In this document: piece after piece, positions 46,511 to 59,935 of the stretch
Layout: every line of letters begins with the position of its first letter
Position numbering within the stretch: the first letter of the stretch is position 1
Assembly (NCBI GenBank): GCA_012295275.1
Contig: CM022665.1
Coordinates: 30,930,957-30,994,956, forward strand
Length of the DNA stretch: 64,000 nucleotides
Reading direction: 5' to 3'
Source: Chrysomallon squamiferum
Taxonomy: Eukaryota; Mollusca; Gastropoda; Neomphalida; Peltospiridae
Notes under the pieces: generated by a model
Seen by the model: the letters and a program-made list of their open reading frames with translations, nothing else
Databases searched by the model: none
Told to the model about the DNA's origin: nothing
Translations under genes and position numbers: made by a program

Positions 46511-47072
46511 AAAATACAATTACTTTATTCTGGACGCAAGTAATAAATACAGATAAAGATTTTACAATAAAGGCCAAAGTATATTAAAGATTATCATTTA
46601 GCATGCTGGTATATTGTAGTTTTAAGTTTTATTTTTCTCTGTTAATATACTCACACGTTATTGATCTGTCAATCGTATCTGCTCAGAGATCAGAACTTAA
46701 TACTTGAATGGATTATCTTGATTTTTATTATTATTAAATTTGTTTTTTCTGTTCTCGACTGGAAATAAAAACGAATTAATAATAAAGATTAATATCAGTT
46801 TCCCTCTTTGTATTTACCTTTATCATTATACAAGCGAAACCAAAAAATTAAAAAAAACACCTAAAAAAACCCAAACATATTATTAACTAATAAATGTATT
46901 TATGTTCTTCATGTATCCATGTTTATTAATACTGAAATAAACTATTATATATCTATATAATTTATCTCAGTTTTTATATTTAAATTTGCTTATGTATATT
47001 TGATTTCATTTAGTTATATTACCCCATTCGTGATATTACTTTTGTTTTTAATGTTAAATAAATATTTGTTAA

Positions 47073-47073
<1 letters not shown>

Positions 47074-47123
<50 letters not shown>
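47074..47123. repeat. (AAT)n microsatellite
   Basis: About 16 AAT units. Confidence 0.95.
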
Positions 47124-47125
<2 letters not shown>

Positions 47126-47356
47126 TCATGATAATTAAATATTTTAATAATAATAACAACAACAATAAATATTTAAAAATATTACTAACAACAAACGTAA
47201 AACGTAGGTTTTAATGAAACGACGAAGCCCACTGATATTAGAAGAGCGCTGCACGACAGCAGTTATCCGTGACAAGCAACTTCCATAGATGGCTCCAACA
47301 TATCGGAAGCAGGAATCGATTGGAACAATCTTAAGCAATGGTCGTTTCCTTTACAA

Positions 47357-47427
47357 GCCACTACTTAATTCGCTGAAAGGCTGGGCAAAGCAAATGGCAC
47401 TTAAACAGAAGAAAGCTAATATTTATT
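47357..47427. repeat. paired conserved element, copy A
   Basis: Ungapped alignment with 48303-48373 gives 57 of 71 identical positions, including CTTAATTCGCTGA and AAGAAAGCTAATATTTATT. Flanked by balanced-composition DNA on both sides (47200-47540). Confidence 0.75.
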
Positions 47428-48049
47428 AAGAGAAAATATCTTTTCACAGCCACGGGTCTCGGTGTGTTTGCTGAGGCAGTCATGCTGCCGGTTCTCCGGA
47501 AAGAGACGAAACAAGAACTTCTTTGTTCTTGCAAAGCAAACAACGATTGTTTTTTTACTTTTTATTATTATTATTTAATTTTTTCCCCTTTCTTTTGAGT
47601 TGTTGTTTCATTTACAGAATATTGTGGCTTTTTTATATAAGTAAAATTAATAATAATAATAAAAAATTTATATAAACTGAGAAGAAGAAGATTTTGATAA
47701 TGCTGATGATAATAACGAAAAAAATAGAACAACTACAAAAATAACATCAGCAGCAATAATAATAATAACGACGACGATGGTAATAACGACGTCAACACTA
47801 ATAATAACAATAAATAAATAAATAAGTAAAGTTACTTCTTTTTCGAGAAAATGTTTTTAATTAGTACAAAGAATAACCGTTACAAAGGTAGCAGACGAAG
47901 AATATTATTATTATTATTATTATTTTATAAATTTGTAATAATACTGAAATGTTGTGGATTCTTTGTCTGATATAGAACAACACTGACAATACAAGATTTC
48001 TTTCTTTCTTTCTATTAATTTTCTGGCCATGATCTTCAACTCTGTGACT

Positions 48050-48067
48050 TTTTTCTTTTTTTTTTTT

Positions 48068-48099
<32 letters not shown>

Positions 48100-48104
48100 T
48101 TTTT
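48050..48104. repeat. poly-T tract
   Basis: Over 50 T with two interrupting C; the poly-Lys ORF on the other strand is an artefact. Confidence 0.95.
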
Positions 48105-48302
48105 ACTTCGCTACCACACATAAATCTGTTTAACACGCGAACACCAGTAAATGTTAACAGAAAACATATTTTTCATTCCTACAAGTTTTCACTCTCTTTG
48201 TCTAACCCATTATTATGTTGTTAAAACACATAAAAAATTTGTATTCTTCTCTCTTTTTTTTTTTTTTGTGGCCATCTTAACCAGTAATCTTTCCCTCTCC
48301 AA

Positions 48303-48373
48303 ACCGCTGCTTAATTCGCTGATGGGTTTGACAACGCAAACGACAGTTTAACACAAGAAAGCTAATATTTATT
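48303..48373. repeat. paired conserved element, copy B
   Basis: Direct-orientation partner 946 bp from copy A. The shared part is neither microsatellite nor coding. Confidence 0.75.
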
Positions 48374-48773
48374 CGCCGCCAATTTCTTTTATCTTCTACA
48401 GGTCTTTAATGTCTTGGAGCACGCAGTTATTTTTACTGGTAGTCATGGAAGACAAAATAGAAGACTTTTTTTCTTTTTCTTTTGTAGACGCGGCTTGCCA
48501 TCAAGCGATTGATAATTGTGAGCCGACCATGTTCAAAGACATTAAGACAGAGCACGAAGATAGAGAGGAAAACTGAAGCAAATCAGATGATGAGAAAGAG
48601 ACATTTCAAATCGTTTGCAAGATCATTTTTCCTTTATTGCAGACAAGGTTTAATTGACTTTGATTAGATGCAGAAGACAACGTATCTTCATCACCGATCT
48701 GTTCCTTAGGTCATTAACAACGAACATTTAAGTGGTGCTGTTTTAAAAGTTGGATTGTGAAATAGAACCAAAA

Positions 48774-48900
48774 ACAAAAAAAAAAAAAAAGGAAAAGAAA
48801 AAAAAAAAAAAAAAAAAAAAGAAAGAAAAAAAGAAAAAAAAAAAAAAAAAAAAGAAAGAAAAAGAAAAAAGAATGAAAGAACAAAACACAGAGAAAAAAG
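48774..48900. repeat. poly-A/(GAAA)n tract
   Basis: Long A runs separated by single G residues. Confidence 0.95.
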
Positions 48901-49209
48901 AAAGCAGATTTCTTTCATTCAGTGAAACATGTTTATGGTATCTTAACTTTTTTCTTTCTTTTTCTGATAGTGTAGTAATAGAAATTTTACGACCACTTTC
49001 AGATATCCTATATTAATATCATTCTAATACACAGAAATGTTTCTGGTTTTAAAACGGTTATAAACTGAAAAAAATTTCAGTTGAAGAGGTAAACTTCTTT
49101 CTTGCTTTTTATTCATTTATTTATTTATTTTTAATTTCTACTTTTTTCTGTTCTACTTTTTAAACAAAGACATTTTTTTATTATTATTATTTGCATTTTT
49201 CTTTCTAAC

Positions 49210-49450
49210 TTACTTTTTGATTTGTCTACACAAAAACTCATTTGACAGGTATGGAGTCGGGTTGTCTGCCTTAGGGCAAAACATTGTCATTCTCGTTTTT
49301 CTTTCTTCTACACACAAGAGCGCTTTCCTTTGTCGCGTGCTTTGGTTCGCCTTGTGTGCCATTTGGCACGCGACAGTCGATGGGCGAAAAGATTCCACAG
49401 TGATGTTATTACTCGCTTTGAGCGCGACACAAAACGACATCATTTAAAGG
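49210..49450. promoter_or_regulatory. unique-sequence island with a perfect 10-bp inverted repeat
   Basis: TGTCGCGTGC (49331-49340) and GCACGCGACA (49366-49375) are perfect reverse complements around a 25-nt spacer. A second palindrome, GTGCCATTTGGCAC, overlaps the right arm. Both strands carry ~76-codon ORFs without recognisable similarity. Candidate regulatory element or structured RNA. Confidence 0.35.
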
Positions 49451-49459
49451 CTAAGAGTT

Positions 49460-50686
49460 TGATTAAAAGAACCGACTTTACAAGTGTTGAGTTGTGATGA
49501 ATGTTGAATGCAGGGAGGTTTATATAGAAAATAAATGTTTAAAATTCTCCATGCATCACTGGTTTCATTGTTCGGTGTTGACCCATTTCTTGAACTGTTT
49601 TGTAAGGTGAAAAATTGTAGGGGGTCTAACTCTCAGTTCTGACAATGACATGAGAAAAAAAAAAAGTGCTAAAAAATAAATAATAAAAGAAAATTATTGC
49701 TCATCTCGACGTACACACTATATAACCACATAAAAAGATATTGAAAAGTTCTAAAGAAACGAGAAAAGAAAGAAAGCTAAAAAAGTTATTACTTGAGGTC
49801 ACGGAATCAACGAAAAATATTTTTATGATAGAAATAAATTTATTTATTTACTATTTTAAAATTAAAATAATAATTATTATTATAAAAAATAAATTCAGAA
49901 GAAAAACAAAAAAGAAGTAATAATAAAGTCCCAAATTCTAAGAGGATGTGAATTTGAAGGCTAAAAATATCTAAGATCTCGCGAGAAGTGTGTACGCGAC
50001 AAGTTAAACACTTGTTAGTTTAGTCACCATGGAAATGATACGACACGAAGCCGCCTTTTCAGCGAATATTTCAGCCAGTGTCTCTGAGGAAAAGTTCAAT
50101 TTCCTTGATTTGCTTTTAATTACAGAGATATTCTTTGGTCGTCGTCTGCCTTTATCTGCCAAATAAATCTATCTAATTAGGCGCGTTTTCACCGAAGACC
50201 CGCCATTTGCAAATCTGCGGGCTATTATAAATCCAAGTCATTTGGTTAATAGGTCCCGCGCTTCTGTTACTCAGAAGTCAAGCCTTTCATTGTTGCACTA
50301 ACTTCTCCAAAGAACTTTCCCTTGAGTCTTAAACTGAATTTGTTTTTATAACTCTCTGAATAGTGAAATTAGAAACGGAACTAATAAGGGATGTTTATCA
50401 TGTAGAAAACAAAATCTCTAGTTTTGGTACACTTTTGAGAGAAAGAGAGAGAGATAGAGAAAAAAAAAAAAAAAAGTTCATTATCTTTGGAATTAGAAGA
50501 TTATTCCAAAAATAGATGATATATTAACATTTTAATTATATATCACAAAGGATAGACTGCTATAAGTATTGATTTTAATTAACAAGTTATTAGTCTTTGT
50601 TTGGTCAAAATATTATAGTAATAATAGATATCAATTTTAATTTATATGGATATTACAATGATTTTAAAAAAATAAATAAATGTGTG

Positions 50687-50732
<46 letters not shown>

Positions 50733-51160
50733 AAATTAAATAAAATTTAATATATATATATACAATTTTATTTAAAAAATAATTTTTATAAAAAAGTCAA
50801 AATGGTAATGATAATGTAATAATAACGTCGGTGATGATGATGTTTACGATAATTAATAATAACTACAACAATTTAATAATTTAATTACAGTTTTAGTAGG
50901 AATAACAGTAGTAGTGGCTGACAAACAAACAAACAAACAATGAATAAATACAAATTTAAAAATTTGAATATCCTTGCTCATTTATGCAATATAAAGATAA
51001 ATTTTCTTGTCATTAATTATTAAGGAACTTATTACTCAACCAACAAAAAAAAAAAAAAAAATTATTTAATTTATATTCCAAATTCCTTTCTAATAATTTT
51101 TCCTTTTTGTATTTGTTGTTTTCCTGATTACTGTTCCAAATACTCCCCTAGTGGCAGTAA
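49460..51160. other. non-coding, nothing recognised apart from repeats
   Basis: AT-rich, with a unique block at 49,980-50,340 and a (TA)n array at 50692-50729 followed by AT-rich palindromic sequence. No exon-like ORF. Confidence 0.6.
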
Positions 51161-51174
51161 TATAATAAAAAGCT

Positions 51175-51350
51175 AACACGCGGGGTCTAGGCAACGCCTC
51201 TAGTGATTGTGGTTTGTTACAACTCGCTGGTAGTGATTGCGGTTTTTAATGCAATCACAGGAAATAACTTCTCGAAATACGCAACCGCCATTGGTGCGCC
51301 GACCTAACTGAATTTAGCTGCGCCGAAACCACCAATCAAATATTGGTAAA
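51175..51350. promoter_or_regulatory. island with RUNX-like and CCAAT motifs
   Basis: TGTGGTTTG and TGCGGTTTT follow the same leader AGTGATTG 34 bp apart. AACCGCC and AACCACC occur on the other strand, and ATTGG/CCAAT words occur three times. Candidate enhancer or promoter; no transcript evidence. Confidence 0.35.
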
Positions 51351-51622
51351 ATTTGCTCTTTGTTTATGTTTCTTTAAGTAAACATGGTTATAAAGGATTT
51401 GGTTAATACTATTATTTATTTATTTATTTTATTTTATTTTATTTTATTTATTTTTGTTATTATTTTTATTTTTGTTTAAACTGAGTTTGTTGACTGTTTT
51501 TCTTAACGTAAGAAATACTTCATCTGTGTATGTTTGTGTTTGGTTATTATTAGTAGTAATATTTGTTGTTGATGAGGCTATTGTTGTTGTTATTTCTGCA
51601 TATTTTTATTTATTTAGTTTTT

Positions 51623-51656
<34 letters not shown>

Positions 51657-53763
51657 AACTCTTAAAAAAATAAACAAAATAAAAAATCCCTATAATTTAA
51701 AGAAGGTATTTTTTCCCCCTTCCTTTCTCTTATTATTTCTTTTTTCAGTGGCTTCGTATTTCTTTTTTTTTCTTCTTTCCTTTCGTTACATTGTGGTTTC
51801 AGTCTTGCGGTCTGTTTGTGTTGCATGCCAATCTCTTCTGATACAAACAGCCATATTTTGCGTTCCTCTGTGTTTCTTTAAACGACAGCTCTAATGGAAA
51901 TAAGTTGCCAGTTAACTTTCTAGAGACCACTTTATGAATAGAAGTCATAAAAGAAATTTACAAATTGTATTTCGCCATTTCGGGCACAATTCTTTGCCAA
52001 GCATCTTGGGAATACCGTTAGTCTAACGGTATATTCTGTCTTGCAAAATATATTTCACTATTCAGCATGCTAAAACAAATTTCCATTAATTTTTCATTCG
52101 CTTCTACGGAGAAAAAAAAATATCAGTTTATTTTTGAGTATTTCGTATAAGAGTGCATCGTTCGTTTATACACGCTGCTGTTATATTTATGACCAGGATA
52201 CAATGAGCGTGGATTCTGTGTCTTTCGTTTGTCTGTTTTGTAACTGTATCTAATAATCTTCGTGGCAATTTTTCTTTTATTTCCCCAGAGTTCTGAACAG
52301 AGAACAAGTGTATAATCGTCGACACGCCCCACTAGGCGGCTTTGTTCTCTAGATTGACTTCAATAATGAGAATATTACAAATTGTTATTCATCAGTCGTA
52401 GAGAGAGGAGAGAGAAAAAAATAATAATTTCTATTCGATTGCTATCAGTCCATTTTGATGATTGTTCAATTATTGAATAATCTTCTCCGAATACAAGCCT
52501 GTTTGAAATTGTCCTGAAGACTACAGAATTGCTGCAATATCTTTCTGAATAGTGACTTGTTTCTGGAGGTGCCCATTGTCATTTTGTCGCTGTCAATTGT
52601 TCAGCTCTTCAAATACTGTTTGCCTATTGCACATGAAAGAAATAAAACCGCTCGTTTACTATACAATCACTGTAAATTTCTTCACTCATTGTCGACCACC
52701 TGTATGTTTTCAAAAGAGATCTACATACAATGATACGCACACCTGACTCGATTTATATATTTTTATTTAATAGCAAAACGTGGTAATTACTTTCTGTGTG
52801 TCTAGTAAATTACGTGAATTCGCACGCATACTGGAATATTTTATCTTCTCCACAGAAAGAGATGCGGGTTAACGACAAATAAATTCAAAACAATTTCTAT
52901 ATTTTTTAACCTCTTATCTTGCAAATAACGTAACTGACATTAATGAAATATATGACGTCGAAACACGATCTACTGTCGCATTTAGCTGCAAAGAAAGCTG
53001 ATAAAGAAAAGCATTTTAATTTAAATAACAACTTATAGAGAGTAACATCTGAAGGGATAATTATCAGGGTATAAATGGGTAATTGTCGCTGCTGGAGATT
53101 CTTTATTATTCACAGTAATTGCTGGAAGACACTGCGTAAAATGACAATAAACCCATCTGATCGTTATACCTGTACATCCGTAACTCGGGGTCTCGTGCGT
53201 TTAGATGTCGTTAAATTTATCAGAGCAATGCTTTTAAGATCATCCACTCTGCAGAGATCGTTCTTCTTAATAATGATTTGTTTTTAACTTACAAAACATC
53301 CAGGCTGACACGCGGAAAGAAGTAAACTGCAGTACACAATTATCGTGATTTTTCCTTTCTTCTCTTTTTTCTCATTTCCACCAAACACACACACACACAC
53401 ACACATACCACTTCTTTTTATCATTTCTTTATAGTTTTTGTTTAAGAAAATCGTTGATGCCTAATTAGTGCTTTAAAAATGATTTTTTTTTTTTTTTTCC
53501 GGTTAAAGTAAACATTGCCGTGTTTTAAAACACTTCAGTTTACTTTAACACAAGAAACGAAAATTAATTAAGCTCTGTCTTGAAGTTAGAAATGTTTTGG
53601 ACAAATAAGTATGTGTACAGTGATGCGCCCGAAAATGTCACATGAAGCAGATTGTAGATAGCTTTTTAGATATTCCAAAAGAAAACGTGCGCGCGCATAT
53701 ATACACACGTACGCACACAAAAATACATACGCACATGCACAGGTTTCTGTCTTTATTTATGTG

Positions 53764-53768
<5 letters not shown>

Positions 53769-53838
<70 letters not shown>
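53769..53838. repeat. (CT)n microsatellite
   Basis: About 35 CT units. Confidence 0.95.
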
Positions 53839-53840
<2 letters not shown>

Positions 53841-53859
53841 GTTTTCTATCTATCTTCTA

Positions 53860-56800
53860 GTGATGTCAGTTCTTAATTAAATTTACATTTAATGTATTTT
53901 TATACTGATTATTGCTAACAGCAGATGTGCTGTCTGGGGCTACTCCGCAGACGTTAACATTGTAGTCGCTTCAACAGCTGTTGATGTTGTCGTCAAGACG
54001 GTTGCGGGTACGATGTGTTGGTTACAGTAGATTATTACACGCTATCTAAATCAATGGAATAGTGCTCCTGAACCGTGAAATATGAACTATTTTTCACTGC
54101 TCTGCCACCGTGCAATTTATTCCACTACGACAAAGAAAATATAACGAGTTTTTGATAGTCTATGGTTTTCTTCCTATTTTTTTATTTATTTATTTATTTC
54201 GTCTTGCTTTTTTGTCTATTTTAAAAACATAACACAATGATCACACCACTGAATAGTTAACTACAATCGCACAATGCCGAAGCAGAACTATAAAAATGCC
54301 TCTTGCGTCGGTCAGCTTTGAATTATTTATCGTGTATCATGGCAGGTTGCCGATTTGCGTTAAAACTGATAAATATCTCAAATTGACACCAAGCAATCAT
54401 GCAAACTTGAACCGCCTCAATTTTTTATGACCACTGTAGAAAAGGATCGCTTGACACAAGGTGGAAATAACAACAACTACTAACTAACGTTTTCTTTTCC
54501 ACGTTCCAGTTTTAGCAAAGATGCGAAATGTAATTATTAATTTTGAATGAAACGAAGAAGTTCTGTTAAAGTTTGTTCCAGTGTGAAATTCGAATCTGAT
54601 TTAAACAATAATTTAAACAAAATAATAAAAGTTAAATATTTATTATAAATACAAAAATTAAATTCTCTTCATTTAAATAATTATTTTCAAAAATGTTTTT
54701 ATAGTATAGGCTACATATTAATTTTATATACTTTTTTTTTTTTGCTAAGTTTCCTGTCAAATTATGCTATTTTCTGCTTGCAGTCTTCGTTAGAAATATA
54801 TGTAAATTATCATATACTACAGTAAATTAATGACATTTTTGTGTAAACATCCACTGATACAAATTAAACTTCACCGTCCATACAAAATATGTTAGTGTGA
54901 AAGAAATAATATATATATAAATCTGTGCGAATTAAATTTTGTAAATAAATTTACCTAAATTAGCCAAGATATTTTTATAAAATTGATTTTTTGTTGATCG
55001 AGTATGGCGGGGTCCATCTTCAACTTGTTTATGTGACAACAGTTTTCATCCACTGGTGTTAACGTATTCATATTCCACTCAGTTTTCAAATTACCTTGTC
55101 AAAGTTATTTCATTTGCCCTTTTTGTAATAACAGTGACAAGCTTTTTATTGCAGACCAACTACATGTACTGCTGAAGCGTAAAAGGAATACGGATCTGAG
55201 AGAAAAAAAATCTTTTTCTTCTTTTATCAATAAATATTAACATGTACTACCTTTGATTGCTTTTGTGAAGCTGATTCAACAATGCTGTATGTATTCTCGT
55301 TCGTTCTATATCAGATATCTGTGATAAGAAAGTTAAGCATGCGATAAAACTGCTATGGATTTACAAGACAAAAAAAGGTTATTCCAACTATTAATATAAT
55401 CTTTTTTCTTCTTTTTTTAATCTATTTATAAGAAATAGAATTTTAAAAAGATGAGATACTTATAGCTATGTAATTATAAAACTTTATTAAACTTTATTAC
55501 AGTGATTCATAACTTAAAAAGATCTCTTCAATATTATCGTTAATCAGACAATACAAAAAAATATTGTTATACAATGAATAAAACAAAGCATGTTTTATGT
55601 ATATTTTAATTAATCTACAGGTAAATTTAAAAACTGTGTGTGTTTCCAATCTTGTCGATTCGTTAAACTATTGAAGACACAAACTTCGATGAGATTTCTA
55701 TGTATTCATATACAAACAATAATACTTATATCTGAAGTAGCACGTAGATAATCTCAAAGTGATAAAATACGTAAATTAATCTAAACCTTAATTAAGGCAA
55801 ATAATCTTAGCACAATCTAACGGTTAAGTGAAAATTCACTTTTTAGAAAATGATGTTCAATGCAATACAAGTATATTCAAATATACGATTAAAGTGTTTA
55901 CTTACATGAAAAAAACAGTATTCGTCTATACATATTTCTTATATACAATACATTGTTTATTTTATGAACATCATACCACGATATAAAGTACGGGAACATT
56001 TTGCCAGCATTCTCTTAATACAGAACTGTTTAACAATTTGACTTCATAACATAACATTAACTGTGTGCTAGTTATGATAGTCATGTTTTAACTATGATTT
56101 TTGCTTTATGGTTTACTTACTTTTATCAATATAGAACACTTGGGGGTGGGGAAGAAGATTTCTGAAGCAAAAAGAGAAAATAAAAAGAAACAGAATATTC
56201 TTTTATGATGTTTTTTTAATTTTTCCTCGATTAAAAAGGAAAACAAAAATTATCTCAAAAAGAGTTTGTCTGATTTGAATGGTTTAAGATTTGTTCTGAA
56301 AAACAGAGTAAAATAAATGAACCAAACTAAGTTACAGAAGATAAACATAGACGCTGTTATGTCCACGGAGAAAACATTTTACGCTTCATTGTTTATTTAT
56401 TTCTACTGAGAGTAGTAATGGTTTGTAATTAAAAGAAGTTATTTGGTACATATATTTTTAAACACACATACACAAATACACACACACGTCGTAAATATGT
56501 ACATTCGTACACGTATCTACGTATGTTAATACATTATTATGTTCACCTGTATATCGGCACGTACTTATCCAGACTCTTATATTTGTGTACTTCCATTAAT
56601 ATTATATAATTATATATAAAAATATACAATTATAATATGTTATTAAATTCACATATAAAAAATAAAATATTACATTTATTTATTTGTTTTATTATTATTA
56701 CTGTTGTTGTTGTTTATTTATTGATTCATTCAGTTATTTTACATTTTATATTTGTGTAAATATAATTTGTTTATTAATACGTAAATACCCTGAATAAATT

Positions 56801-57000
56801 TTATTTACACAAATATGTATTTATTTCGTTCTTTTTTTTTAAATTATTTAAGTTAAGCAATAACGTTTTATTTTTATAATAATAATAATAATAATATCGT
56901 TTAATTTATGATAGGACTATTTTAAATAAAACAGCTAACGATTTTTTAATTTTCGTTATATATGTATGCATATGAGAGTGTATGTGTATATAAGTTAAGT
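53860..57000. other. non-coding, nothing recognised
   Basis: AT-rich sequence with short homopolymers and a few AAT/ATTT units. No ORF or splice-site pair that I would call an exon. Confidence 0.6.
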
Positions 57001-57026
57001 CTAATTTCATAAATTACATATTAGTC

Positions 57027-57425
57027 AATATTAAGGATATTTAAATATGAATTAATATTAAGGATATTTATATATTCGTTAATATTAAGTATATTAAAAG
57101 ATTAGTTAATACTGAGGATATTTAAATATTAATTAATATTAAGGAAATTTATGTAGAAATTAAGATTAAAGATATTTAAAATACTAGTTAATAATATGTA
57201 TATTTAAATGTTAATTATTATTAAGAATTTTTAAATATTACTTAACATTAAAAATATTTTAAAATCACTTAATATTTAGGGTGTTTAAATATTCATTAAT
57301 ATTAAGGATATTTATATACTAATTAATATTTAGGATATTTAAATAATCATAATATTAAGATATTTAAATACTCATTACTATTAAGGATATTTATGTTTTC
57401 GTTAATGTTAAGGGTATTTAATAAT
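57027..57425. repeat. 27-bp minisatellite, ~15 copies
   Basis: Units begin AATATTAAGGATATTTA and are almost always 27 bp (a few 26 or 28). Variation between units is moderate, so the array is fairly old. Confidence 0.9.
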
Positions 57426-57834
57426 TAAGTGTGGTCAATATATTTTTTTTAAATCAGACACTACAGCTGTTGCCCTGACACACGTGTGATCACCTGCTTC
57501 GTAGTAATAATTAACACTGTTCTCAATTTTAATCCCTGCGGCATTTCGGCCCCTTAGTGTAAACTCCCCGAATGACATCGAAAATGGGTTCATTTCTGCC
57601 ACACCAAGAACTTACGAGCCCCAGGACGTCTAATAACACAAACGATTGTCGAAACTGGACAGTGTATTTGAATTTAGCTGTGCTTTAAATTCGCAGTGTG
57701 AGATGGAAATAGTCAAGATACATATTGTAAATGTCAAAGTTGGCATTTATTTAATTGTCTTGATTTGAATGTCTTGTTTATTTATAGGTTTAATGTGAAA
57801 TAAGATTATTGGTGATATGATTTCTGTCACTATA

Positions 57835-58070
57835 ATAGCTGCTGCAGCAACTACTACTACTATTACCACTACTTCTGATTCTACTATTACTGCTACTACT
57901 ACAAAAATTAATATTAATACCAATATCGTGGCTAATGATGGGTCCAGTACTTACATTGCTACGCCACATGTAATTATAATTATTACTGCTAAATCCCTTT
58001 ACCTTTACTACTACAAATAATGATGATCATGATGAAATAATAATAATATCAAGAATGATAATGTGAAGAA
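57835..58070. repeat. decayed triplet block (ACT, AAT, GAT)
   Basis: ACT-rich triplets run into GATGAT and AAT units; the Thr-rich ORF across it is not a gene. Confidence 0.7.
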
Positions 58071-58309
58071 GAAGAAAAATAAGAGAAATTCGTACATATC
58101 AGGTTTATGAATGGAAAAACACTAAAATCTGTTGTAAATATATATATTTTTTTAATTTTGAAAGATGATTAATAACTGCATTCTACAATCTTTTTACGGC
58201 ATTCATTGTATATATATATATTAATTTCGAACGCTAAAAAGTGTATTAATTATAATAAAAATATTATCTAGGTGTGACTATAATATGTATTTATATATAT
58301 GTATGTGTA

Positions 58310-58440
58310 TAAAGTCAGATAGACAGATATAGAGATAAACAGATAGAGAGACAGAGAGATCGATAGATAGATAGACAGATAGATAGATATACAGATCGAT
58401 TGAGAGATAACTACACAGGTACTGAGATACAGATATAGAT
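58310..58440. repeat. degenerate (GATA)n microsatellite
   Basis: GATA/GACA/GAGA tetranucleotides in constant phase. Confidence 0.9.
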
Positions 58441-58639
58441 ACTGAATGAAACTAATTTTTACAAGTATTATGAAATTAAAAAATAAATATTTCCTTATCA
58501 TTTAATTATTATTTTTTTATGGTCATTCAACAAACTTTTTTTTTTTTTTTCTATTTTGAAGTCTTAAGTCATTTTAAAAGTCATTTTTCACATTATCTTC
58601 ATTTCACTGATCCGTAAATAGCTTGTTGTCAGAATAGCG

Positions 58640-59300
58640 CTTTATTTGTCTGTTTTTCGTCATGTCCTGCCCGTGAGAGACGTGTCATGCCACTGGATCA
58701 CGTGGTTCTAGTCAAAGCTCCGCCCACGAGAGTTCAAGACTGAACGGAACCGCAATGATAGCATTGACGGGAACTGAACCCAATCCGTCTTCCTTCTTGC
58801 CTTGTCTCGAGAGACGTCACATATCTTATACTTGGTTTGCTTTATGCCTTCAGAGTTTCTCTGTCTTCACATTCATTTTCTTAATTGAGGCCAGGGAATT
58901 AAAATTGGATTTGGGAAAGGACGGCTCGGCTTTCTAACAGCAGGACGCGATAAGATGATAGAAATGAAATTGTTTTTGATGAGAAGCGAGTTCAAGCTCC
59001 CTACATGAGGTCCTTGTTGAAAGCCTAGAATGCCAGCGATCACAGAATGAGATTGGAAGAAGACGACGTAAAACGCACGACTATAGGCACATCAAGTTCT
59101 CTTTATTGTTCACTGCCTACCAAGCCAGACTTTTGGCACACCTTCGTCTGGGAATCATTCCTGCGTTTATGTTCGCCAATAATTACATTAGCGTGTCTTG
59201 TTTTGCCTTTTCGGTGATTGGAATAATGCTTTGTTATCTAATTGATTCTCTCTCAGTTCTCTATGAAACACTGACACGTGCTATGTTCACACTTCAATGA
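58640..59300. promoter_or_regulatory. CpG-bearing island, promoter- or enhancer-like
   Basis: Contains E-box CACGTG in ATCACGTGG (58699-58705), CCGCCC (58722-58727) and a CRE-type ACGTCA. A 60-codon ORF (58755-58937) has no recognisable similarity. No splice sites support a gene. Confidence 0.3.
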
Positions 59301-59859
59301 TTTTTTTTTTTACTGAAAGGACATAAAAACGAAAAAGAAAAAAGAAAAAACTGAAAGAAAAAAGTTAAGCGTTAGAGATTTAACTTGACACAGCTCATTA
59401 GCTCAGATTAAATAAGATGGTAATTAAGGATATTTTTTAATAAAAAGTTGATGGGAATTCAGGATAAGGATGTTGAATGCATCCATGACTCGACTTTGAG
59501 TCACTGATGATAAAACACAAAGAGAATGTCACGAGTGATAATGTTAGAGAAACGATAATAGTGAAGCTCACAGAATAAAAAACAAAACAACAACAACATT
59601 TGTCTTCGAAATGTTTTAGAAAATAAATATTTACATGCACATACGAACATACACGCGCATTTAAATACACATACATTAATTCAGTGCTTCTTAAACTGCT
59701 TCAGTATAATTTATCATTAATTTCATTTTTTACAAAATTTCATTCACTCGAAATTATATTTTCTTATGTTTCTTTTTTTTTTGGTAATTAACCAGTTTAA
59801 GATCCACTGTACTAACCAAAACATATATAATTACATAAATATATACCTACATAGACAGT

Positions 59860-59935
59860 ATGTTTGTATGTATGTGTGTGTGTGCGTGTGTGTGTGTGTG
59901 TGTGTTTATGTATGTATATATGTATGTATATATCT
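59860..59935. repeat. (TG)n/(TATG)n microsatellite
   Basis: TATG units surrounding about 14 TG units. Confidence 0.9.

Noticed and set aside
49210-49447. Paired 76-77-codon ORFs on opposite strands
   Set aside because: Open frames on both strands of a short balanced block are expected by chance; neither resembles a known protein.
53642-53860. Ser/Leu-repeat ORF (also 39744-39995)
   Set aside because: Translation of (CT)n arrays.
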